A stretch of 64,000 bases of DNA, taken from Lycocorax pyrrhopterus obiensis. Lineage: Eukaryota > Chordata > Aves > Passeriformes > Paradisaeidae. The DNA lies in contig JACSVZ010000004.1 in assembly GCA_014706295.1 (NCBI GenBank), positions 15,879,264 to 15,943,263 on the forward strand, written 5' to 3'. Below are positions 41,460 through 50,994 of the stretch, in pieces; position 1 is the stretch's first letter, and every line of letters begins with the position of its first letter. The notes under the pieces are model-generated. The model searched no databases. It was given only the letters and a program-made list of their open reading frames with translations, and was not told the DNA's origin. The translations under genes were made by a program, and so were the position numbers.

Positions 41460-44400
41460 TATTCAAATGTTTCTGCTTAAAGTAGTTCGTCAAATCTTAA
41501 GAAGGATCCCTTCTGAGAACATCATTTTTGTCTGCATTCCTATCTCAAAGCAAGACCTCTAATGAATAAATGAAATCCTGCTGAATACTGATGATGGATC
41601 ACAAAATTTGACACTGGATTTTTAACACAGGAATAGATCTTCAAGGAGCAAACTGCCTTCAGCTGCTACCGAGTCACTCCCTCTCCTCTTCCCCTGAGAC
41701 AATGAAGAGTTAATACTTTGACACAGGTGAGCCTACATTTCCCATCTGAACTTTTGGCCTCTGGTTTCTAATGGATTGACTCCAAAGTCGTAAGTCAGAG
41801 CCATCTCTTCGGCATTTTGGTATCTATTAAAAAATACCAAAAATTCTTCTATCCAGGCAAAGATTATAAAGCAAAACAGCTAATAACTACAGCCTCCCCT
41901 GTGAACACTCAGAACATGCCAGCTGCAGACTGCTTGCAAATCTGCAAAAAGCAATATACAAACCAAGCTGTAACCATCCTCTCAAGAGATTTTGGCCTGT
42001 AAGTGAAAAAGTAGATGTGGCGCAAAGAAGAGCGATGAAAGCCCGTGGATTCTGATCTCTGCTCTGTTTCCACATGGTAAGTACAAAACGAAATCACTCA
42101 CTGTAAGAGGCTACCAGCCTTCCCTTTGCAACACCCTTGCTAAAGCAGGTGCTAATCCAGCCAGGACCAAACCCCTGTCTCACACACCACACTGCAGAGC
42201 TTGTGTGCTGTGGAGCCTAAGCTCTCCGTGTTGGGAAACCAATCACAAAGAAATCCCTCACGGCAGCCCACGTTCAGGACCAGCCCTCAAACACTAAAAA
42301 ATAACAATAACAGTTTAAAAAGTCAGCAATGGCAAAGAGATAATGGTTAATGAGGGCCCTATTTTTACTTTTATCATGAGCTTTCCTACCGAGCGTCAGA
42401 GCTGGCTGCCACATGCCAGTGTCCCAACTTCAGACACAGCTGTAGTGAAATAGAATCACGCAGCAAAGAAAGTGCTTGAGGCTTATCAGGCTCCTGTTCT
42501 CACTCTAAAGCATTCACCAGCATGTTATTCAACATTTTAAAGGCTCTAGGGAAGGACTCTAGGATAACTTAGGAAAACTATCAAGATCACAGAAGGGAAG
42601 GTGAAGAGCTCTAAGTGTACTGAAGAAACTCCTCTCCTTTATATCAAAACAAACCAGACTGCATCCAGACTACCAGAATGAGCTCTTAAGTGAAAAAAGC
42701 ACCTTGCAGGAGCTGTACTTAGCAAGAAGTCTCTGCTTGTGTCCTGTGCAGGGGTCTTAGACACCATGGCCTTCTGTGCTCCAGTTGGTATGCTGATTTA
42801 AAAACCCGTTTCACTCATTGAGACTTTCTGAGGAAACATAAAGCAAGCTTTTTCTGTTGTCAGGGGTGCACCTGTAGTGTCATTTGGAGCAGTAAAACCT
42901 GTTTTAGCCACCCGAATCACCCCACTGGGCACTCAGTGGAGAGACGCAGAGGAAAGCACTTTTCCAGAGTTACCCTTTGATCCTGAAGGAAAAATCTAAG
43001 GTTCATCTGTCACTTGATAGTAAGCTAACATCTTCAGCTAACGTATCTAGCTTTAGTAATGCTAAGGTTTGGTATTTTCAAAGCTACTCTAGGTAGTTTT
43101 CAAATTTTTAAGCCATGCTGAAATCAGCCCCAGGGCTATACTGATGGAAGGGGACCTGAATTACTCCCTGAGAAACCAAAAGCTGGTTTATTTTGAGAGA
43201 AAGTGAGAAGAGAGTCAAGTTGAGAGATTCTAGCTCCAGTATTTGCACAGCACTGGCAGAAGAAAGGATTTGTTTGTTGTTTTCAGTCACACTATTGTTG
43301 TATTCTGCCTGTTTCAGAGAATAACATTCATGCTAAGAACCCACAAATTAGTATCCTCAACAAACTCTTGAGAAGTTAACAAGGAGAGAACAAATCCCAT
43401 TTTACTAACAGGTGCTTTTCAGCGATACTCTACTTCTTTGCAGAAATAATTAAAAAATGCTTTTGCTTAATCCCTAGAAGGCAGACCTTAACTGTGTAAT
43501 CTAAAGAAACAATCAAAGCAAAATTAAACAAAATTAGCCGTATACGCCTGGAGCACAGTTCACTCAGGATTTAGATGGCCTAAATCACAGATGGATTAGT
43601 TTTTCCTCTAGTTGTGAGAATGATTTAAACTTTTACTGACCTTTTGTGGTTAATTCAGACATTTTTCTCAAGTTTTCACTGCAGTCTGCTTAGTCAGTGA
43701 GCATAACAACTCCTCCCTCTGAACAAAACAAAACTTCTGCCCTAGGAAAACACTGGCATAATAACCATGGATATACTGTGGTGTGTAAAATTGGCATAGG
43801 GGTGTATTTTTCTAACTAGTGATACATCATTCTTCATTGTATCCTCCCTTCAAACTTGCCACTCCAATTATTAATCAAAAGCTTTATCCAGGGCTACTCC
43901 TCTTGGTTTTGCTTTAGGTTGTAACAATGCCAGATGTCTGTGGGGGTGTTGGCAAAGGGTGATCTAATTTGCTTTCAAACTATTAAGATGAAAACAACAA
44001 CTTGCAGTTACATACTTGCCATTGCACAAGCTCGTTTGTTTGCCTGTGCTACTGACACAGAAAACAGCTGCCACACACTATTGTTCAGGTTACTTTTATA
44101 AAAATAATGGGAAGCTTTAAGATAGACAAAATCCATCCTCTTGTAACTCAGCACGGTATCTTCACGTTGCTCACTCTCTCCAGCCGCAGCCACGCTGCTC
44201 CTCTGGTGGAGGAGGATCCCTCCCTGAATGTTTGTCAGAGTCCTTTCTGCAATGCCTTTGATATTTCAAGGGGAAAACATTAAGTTGCTTCTCGACAAAC
44301 AAGTGCAAACCTTTGGAAAGCTCCTGCAGTACACACAAATGCTCATCATCAAGTTGTTTGGGGCAGACAGGTTGGTCTGCGCCTTCCGACAACACTAAAG

Positions 44401-44729
44401 CAAAGCTGTAAAGAAAGCTCAGAGTTTATGCTTCAAATTACTGTCACAGCACCAAGGATGCTTGTTTCAAATTTAGTCTGCACTTTGCATTATAACGTGC
44501 AAAATCCTTTTTTAACAGAGATCTTACATTGAGCACGATCAGAGAAACGGAGAGGAGTTTCAAGTGTAATCAAGTGAGCGTCGGAGGAAGGGCTGTGCTC
44601 TGCAAACAGCTGGCATGAAGTCTCCCAAGCGACTCCCTGCAAACCTGACCTGTGGCTTGCCAAGCAGCAGCTTGTCTGGAGAGCCAGCCACAAGGCTGCT
44701 GCTCCCCACCGCTCCCTTTCCCTACTTAC
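41460..44729. other. FSHR intron 1 next to the donor, no further feature
   Basis: The donor sequence GTAAGTAGGG (minus strand) begins at 44729. The next 3.3 kb show only short frames. The frame at 44490-44831 minus overlaps exon 1 in a different frame and is a shadow. Confidence 0.6.
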
Positions 44730-44881
44730 AGTTCGGTGACGTTGGCAGGGATGTCCCGGGGAACCTGGACCACCCGGCTCTCCTGACAGATGAACACCCT
44801 GCCCAGGCAGCGACAGGCGCGGTGCTGGCATCCCAGGCAGCCCGCCAGGAACAGCAGCAGGCAGGCAAGGGCTGGAGACAT
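44730..44881 (-). CDS. FSHR: Follicle-stimulating hormone receptor, coding exon 1 (signal peptide and N-terminal cap)
   Basis: FSHR is the Gs-coupled glycoprotein-hormone receptor of the plasma membrane of granulosa and Sertoli cells; its large leucine-rich ectodomain binds FSH. The exon holds 152 coding bases (50 codons plus 2 bases). Residues 1-17 form a hydrophobic signal peptide ([14 protein letters not shown] core). The mature end starts at Cys18 and has the cap cysteines Cys18, Cys23, Cys25 and Cys32, followed by RVFICQES and VPRDIP, all at the spacing known for FSHR. The exon ends after CT of a Leu codon at a donor reading GTAAGT on the minus strand, the same split Leu codon as in mammalian FSHR. 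The start at 44881 is preferred because it puts the signal peptide at the N-terminus and has a G at -3. LHCGR and TSHR have different cap sequences and fit poorly. The remaining exons lie to the left, outside the window. Asn47-Val-Thr forms a potential N-glycosylation site. The family call is strong; the species is unknown. Confidence 0.93.
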
Positions 44882-45060
44882 CTCTGCCTCCACATCTGTG
44901 CCCCTCTCCTTTATCTCAAAGGGAAGAACGCAGAGACCTCCCAGGCCAACTCCCTGCGTGGAAGATCCGCCCCAAAAGCTGGGACAAACCATGTGGCTCT
45001 TAGGGGATGACTTCTCAGCAAGTTTCGCTTCATGACCCCAGATTCCTTATGGCCTTGGAG
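44882..45060 (-). promoter_or_regulatory. FSHR: FSHR proximal promoter and 5' UTR with candidate SF-1, E-box, GC-box and GATA sites
   Basis: This is the 180 bases upstream of the FSHR start codon. No good TATA box stands at a useful distance, as is usual for this gene. On the minus strand I see AGATAA (GATA type) at 44911-44916, CAGATG (E-box type) at 44893-44898, GGGGCGG (GC box) at 44967-44973, CACATG (E-box type) at 44990-44995, and CCAAGGCCA at 45050-45058, which fits the SF-1/NR5A1 consensus YCAAGGYCR. Mammalian FSHR promoters are known to use an E-box bound by USF, and SF-1 and GATA factors are linked to gonadal expression. The transcription start cannot be fixed from sequence. The sites are consensus matches only. 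Confidence 0.55.
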
Positions 45061-48000
45061 TGGGGATAGAGACGAGCAATGCTGATTTTTCATGACACAA
45101 GTATTTTGTGTTTCAAGTGGTGTTGAAATCAGGGGGCCCAGCTGTACTGACCAGGGCTCTTTTAATGTGCTGGGAAAGGCTCTTCCTTCTCAGCTACGCT
45201 ATTTTTCATGTCTTGCTTGGTGTGACCAACAGACAACAAAGCATTTTTCTTTCTACAGCCCAGACACTTTTGTTCCTGAAGGAGAAGCACCCTATTTATG
45301 GCAGTATTTATGCTCCCATTCATGGATCCAAGAGCCCCTGCTTTCATATTGCTCCTAGGCACAAGTAAGGTGTTATTATTTTATATGGCATATAGTATAC
45401 TTCATAGGGTAAAAGCTCTAGAGACCTAAAGCCAGAGATAAATGACATGCGTTTTTTTTCACAACTGTGATTATTTTTCATGCAGTTGCTGATTCATCTC
45501 CTTTTTTTCTTTGGCACTTTTATTGGAACCCAAACAGAAGAAAACTCCACAAACCAAATTGTTCCCATGGACTGGTAAACTAATTTTATCATTTGGAACA
45601 GAAATCCCAAAAATATTGCCAAATGACTATTTGTGAGACAATAGGAGGAAAATAGCTTCAAGAATATCATCAGGAGGCTTGGATGCTGAATCTTGTCAAT
45701 GTTGAATCTTGTCTTTGATTCCCTATTTGTTTTGTTTTGACTGAGATAAAACATCTTGCTACAAATATTAATCCTTGAGGAAGGGTCCCTGTGAACTCTT
45801 TGCTGTCATTGAGTCAAGATGCACCAGGCCATCATGTGGAAATAAGGGAGGAGCCATGGGTGATTCTGCTGAACTTGACTCACATTCAATCCTATTCAAT
45901 CCTTCCCATTGCTTGGAAGGATTTCTTAATCTTGTTAAAAGCTGCTGTTAGCTTGTTTTTCATGGGCTTTTAAGTTGTTTTTTTTTCTTCCATAATCAAC
46001 AAGCATTAACAAATGTAATGAGACGAAAGACAGCATCTTTTCTCTGAACTGTGTTGACCAAAAGATTCCATCGTTCTCACCTTTAAAACAAGCCTCATAA
46101 AATAGATGTTTCTTAAGGGAACTAATTAAGATTTTTAAACTCATTAAAATAATTCTTAACTTAAGAGTTATCCCAATTGTACCAAATATTTGTTATTTTT
46201 CTCTCAGTCATTTAAGCCTACTCAAGATGAGAAGAGAATTTATATTCACATAGAAAAAAAAGTAAGAAAAAGTCATGGCAATCTTTTTCTAACAATGGTA
46301 GGCTTATAATGAATTGTTAGAGTATTCTTTTATTGGTATGTGTAAAACAGAGTCCATTTTTCTAAGTTTCATGAGAAAGACAGTGGCTGCCACAAAAAAA
46401 GAATTTCTAAAACCTTAGTGACTTTTCCCTCATCTTTCTCTCTTCCTTTTCCTTTGAAAGATCTTAGACCTACAAGATCTTCTGAAATGAGTAAAAACCT
46501 TCAGTCACCTTCGTCCTCTATGGGATGAAAACTGCAGAATTGCACCCTATGATCAAACAAATTCCTATTTATTTAAATTTTTGTCATAGCCCACTGAAAG
46601 TTGGAATAATGGCACACTTCAGGATTTAAACAAATGCCAGGATGACAAATCATGTGAGGCTTCTGGGGTTTTGTCTTTTCAATACCAAGACTCTAGCTCC
46701 TGCAGTAGTAGACTAAAAGCAGGCTGAAAAAACCTCCAAAATACAAAACGTGAAGTTTGAGGAATATAAAGAGCACAAGAATACTTGGATATAGAGGAAT
46801 TTAAGCTGTATCTCTTCATCCTGAAATACATCAATATAGATGGTCATGTTATACTGATGAAATGGATAGTAATATTTGTGACATAGTTTAAAAAGGGGTA
46901 ACATTCTCTGAATGTCAAAACAATTTTCACTGATATGAAGACATTGCAATTTGATTAACTTTGGGTTTCATAAATCAAACCACAAAAGTTATTTCAGATG
47001 CTAGCAATAATTCTTTGCTATGCAAAAGTCAGGAGATCAAAAAATATCACTAGGGTTACAAGGCGTTTTTCCAGTTATTAGTGACTTCCAAAATATAATA
47101 AGTGTGTTTTATTTTAATGCAACTAGTAAAACAGTGATGTTTTAAAACATCAGGTCAGGCTCAGTAGCAAATTGTGAACATAATGAAGAAAAATTGGAGG
47201 GAGGTTGTCTCTCTTCCATTTTTATTCAGTGAGGCCATTTTATCAGTACAGTACACATTGCTCCACTTTCGCTTACATCAGTTAAGAATGAGATGACAAT
47301 TGTTAAATAATAGAAACCCCTTATCCAGACTGCAAGCTTCTCTTGGAATACCGTGGAGATAAGACTTTGATGGAAATATGCAAGTATCATTACATTCAAT
47401 AAAATCAGGCTAGTGTGCTAAACAGAACTGACATTTCATTCATATTGGAACAAGCACTAAATCAGGACCACACTAAAACTCCCTGAGGATACATGAAGAT
47501 TCAGAAGGATCTCTGAGTTGTTTTAAACATATGATCCAAGGCCTTAAAGAATAAATTCTGGTGTCTATCAGTGTTTTGAACTGGGAGACTGTGTCCTGTT
47601 TCTGCACATGACTGTCAAATGGCACATAGCCACATCAGCACAGTCCCCTGCATGGACTGATCACCTGGTGATCCTCTCACTACCAGTTCAGGAGCACAGC
47701 TGTCTCCTCTTGGGAAGAAAATTCATGTAAAAGAGGGGGGGAAAAAACACTTCATGGTATCTTTCTGTGGAGTTTGCACTCCTAAGTCCTTCCTGAGTGC
47801 CAGACTGGAGCTACAACCATGCCTGAAAACCCACAGGACCTGTTGCATGGGACCACCTTCAGAGCATCATGTGCTAGGAGCAAGGATGCACTGTCATTGA
47901 GATTCAATCTGTTGAATGTGCAAATGCAGAGATGATGGTGCTTTCAGATATTTATGAGAGCCTTATCTTTGCATCCATTTGCAGAAGAACTATGCTCCAG

Positions 48001-50319
48001 CTGGCAAATTGGTCTTGAGAGTGTAAACTGTTTTCCTGAGTAAGAAAACAGAAATTTCCCCAAATTGAAGCACTGTAGCAACAGACATGCAATTAAGTGA
48101 ATTATGACAGATATTCAGTGATGATGCTACAGATTATGAAATTAGATGGTGTCTAGGACAAACAGTTAATTCAAAGCTATATAGTCATCAAGGGATCTTT
48201 TTTAAGATGGTAGTAAGGGATTCTGGTTGATAGGACTGGGCTCTAAGGTCAGCACTGGCCTCTAAAATTAGCTCCGGTTGAATTTTGCAAGCACTGAGCC
48301 AGAGGAACCAAGGGGATCTGCAGACTCCGTCCTCTGACCAAGAAGCAGTGCCTGTCCCGGACCATGCTGTCACCTGGATCGATGAGGTTACAGAGGGAGA
48401 TAAAATGAGCCACCCCAACTCTCTCTCTTGCCCTCAATAAACTTGCTCCAAAAACAGCTCTGAGCCCTTTCACCTCAGTGTGGATATGGTCAGGTCAGCA
48501 TCTAAATCCAGCTGTTGAAGGTGTGGGAGCAGCTCTTTTCCTTAAGGCAGGAAGGTCACCAGGTGCTGGAGTGCATCAACCTACAAGCAAGCAAGTTCAC
48601 AGCAGCATCTGCTTGTGTTTCTCTCCTCTGAAACACAGCATGACAGCTAATTAAGTAAATACTGTTTCTAGTGTTGTTTCCCAGGCTCAGAACAGTGTTT
48701 AATTACTGACTGCCTCTTTATCAGTGGCTTTGCTTAACAACAAGCATTCTGTAAAAATGTGTAGGCAAATCAATCACCTGCATGAACAGATGACATAAAA
48801 AACACATCCAAAAGAAGTTTATCCTTCAGAGTGGATGTTTCTTTCTCTTTTGGTGATTTCCAGCACATAGTTTCTCCCTGTGGCTTTAGAAGCAGCAATA
48901 GCCTCTATTGTCCTGACTGCCATGGTATGAGAAGAAAAAGGCGTTTTCTCTCTGGAAAAGCTGGCAACGTGAGAGGGAGCAGATCCTAGGAGGAAATTAG
49001 AGGAAAAGAGACTTTGACACATCGCTGATTTACCTTTTGTGAATGACCACTATGGGTCTTAAAACAGCAGATCATTGAGGCAAACAGACCATTGACCTGA
49101 TAAAAATATAATGTTTTAGGCTCTTTCCAGAAATAGCCTTTCTGAACAGAGCATTTTTAGCTTCAGCTTTTTCCGCGAATGGGGATTATTTTTAAACACA
49201 TTTGAATGGACAGACTTTATCTGTGCTGTCGGTGTCGAGAACATAAAACTATAAAGTAGCCTAATAAAAGCAGTATTATTGCTCTCTCAGTTCCTTTAGC
49301 CACCTGCTCGCAGGAAAACTTCAACTCCAAATAGGAGTGAAGCTGAGACAGTAAATCAGCCACCAGAGGGAGTGCATTGACTTGGGAATAGAACACACAA
49401 GTGTAAGGGAAGGGATTAGAAACTGCATGGAATTATGCTCATGAAAATTTCCTGTGACTCTCTGACTCTTGACTTCACAACCTGGCTGTGATGAGTTGCT
49501 CCCTTATTCAGCTGCACCCCTGCAGAAACCAGAGCTGCACATCCCATGGGGCTGTGTCCAACGCAGCAATAACCAGCTGCACCGGGGCCCTTGCTTCCCT
49601 CCTCCTTGAAGATGAATCAGGATCTTGTGTAAACAGCCCTACCTACCTGTTTACCTCAGGAAGGACTTTGCCCAGCATTGAAGGGTCTCAAACACTTCTA
49701 ATGTTTCAGCTGACACTTCTCAGCAGTGAGCCTGTGCTTGTGCTATGAACTGGGGGAACAGGGGAGTTTTGACTTTCTTTATTTCCCTCTGCCCCAATAC
49801 TTTTATGGCTTTGATGGCTGACAAGCTCCCACTCAGCCCTTTATCTGTGTGATTTTTCTGAGGCAATATGAGGATATAAGCACCTCATGTATTTTCAGAC
49901 CACAGGAGACATATGCAAGAGACAAGAGTGAAGTCAGAGAATAATCTTTGTCACTCCATCTAGTGCTGCTCCTCGGGTTCAGGTCTGTTCATCCCCAGTC
50001 GATAATAAAAGACGCAGCCCATCTGCTAGGTTTCTATCACATGTCTGTAGAAGAACAGTTATAGAAGTACTTTTTCTTTTCTCTGTCCATGAGTGGGTTT
50101 GACTAGACCAAAATAATGCACAAGAGGCATCAAAGCTTGCTTAGAATCACACTTTGCATCATATATTCTCCTCTGATGCCTTTCCCAGCCAGCAAAAGGC
50201 ACCTGAAGGTCAGAGATGTGAGGCAAGAGAAACCTTGCCTGACTGGGGTGTCAAGGAGCCCTGCCCATGGACATCAATAACCATGCACTGCTCACGTCAG
50301 CACCAGGGGAAACCCATGG
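45061..50319. other. Upstream intergenic DNA, no gene recognised
   Basis: Beyond the proximal FSHR promoter the sequence is AT-rich with short frames only. It includes the 18-bp palindrome at 47135. At 48410-48480 an AATAAA-bearing stretch faintly resembles the end of an LTR, but I could not assign it. Confidence 0.55.
47135..47152. repeat. Perfect 18-bp palindrome
   Basis: The sequence tgatgttttaaaacatca is its own reverse complement and has no spacer. It is AT-rich and lies in upstream intergenic DNA. It may be chance or a dimeric protein-binding site. Confidence 0.85.
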
Positions 50320-50994
50320 AATCCAACAGGGATAAATGCAAAGCCCCAAACCTGTGGAAGACAAACTCCCTGCAGCCGTGCAGGCTGGGCACTGCCTGTT
50401 CAGGGAGCAGATCTGCTGGTAAATTGAGAGAAGTGATTACTCCCCTTTCCTCAGGACCACGTGGACAGCACTGCATCTGTTCTGGGGTGCCCAGTAGAAG
50501 ACAGACATCATTTAACTGAGGGAGTGCAGGGAAGAACCAAGACGGTCAGGGCAGGAGCGCTTGCTCTGTGAGCTGAAGCTGCGAGACCAGGGTTTGTTCA
50601 GCCGAGGGAAGGAACGGTCTGTGGGCACCTGACAGTAGCCCCCAGTGCCTATGAAGGGATGGCCTGTGGACACAGAAAAACAGTCCCTAGAGCCTACAGG
50701 ATGGTGATCAAGAAGTGGACCCAGGCTCATTGCAGAGATGAAGGGTGGGAGAGCAGAAAGCAACAGACTTGGGTTGAAGTAAGTGGCATTCAGAGTGGCT
50801 ACAAGGAGAAAATTTTTCACCTTGAGGAGAGTCAAGCAGCAGCACAGGTTGCTAGAGAGGTCATGCTCTCTCCTTCCACAGAAGCTTAAAAGACCAGACT
50901 GAATAATTCCCTGAGCAACCCAGTTTGTCCTCACATTGAGCAACGCGTGGGACCTCCCCAGGTCCCTCTTTCACCTGAATTCTTTTGTGATTCT
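50320..50994 (+). mobile_element. CR1 LINE fragment, plus strand, ORF2 C-terminal half to the 3' tail
   Basis: This is the only clear CR1 in sense on the plus strand. It starts near gataaatgcaaagcccc, has ctgcagccgtgcaggctggg, then a small deletion. It continues with gtgattactcccctttcctc and catctgttctggggtgccca (the V-Q-F-W-G part of ORF2), the leucine-rich region around 50570-50610 (ctgcgagaccagggtttgtt), and gagtggctacaaggagaaaa. The end is the 3' tail tcttttgtgattct at 50981-50994. Frames are disrupted throughout; short open frames across it are remnants or chance. It lies upstream of FSHR. Confidence 0.8.

Larger units (their letters stand above)
1..44729 (-). other. FSHR: FSHR intron 1 (partial; 3' end beyond the window)
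   Basis: The donor GTAAGT follows the last exon base at 44730, so everything to the left on the minus strand is transcribed intron unless an exon intervenes. I looked for exon 2 (the Leu-rich segment following the cap), exons 3-9 (short LRR exons) and exon 10 (the seven-helix exon of over 1 kb) and saw none; no long open frame with membrane helices is present. A first intron of more than 44 kb is implied. It contains four CR1 fragments, one LTR fragment and simple repeats, listed separately. The extent is inferred, because the acceptor is not seen. Confidence 0.75.

Noticed and set aside
44490..44831. 113-codon minus-strand frame over FSHR exon 1
   Set aside because: It is a different frame from the receptor, runs through the splice donor into the intron, and has no recognisable domain.
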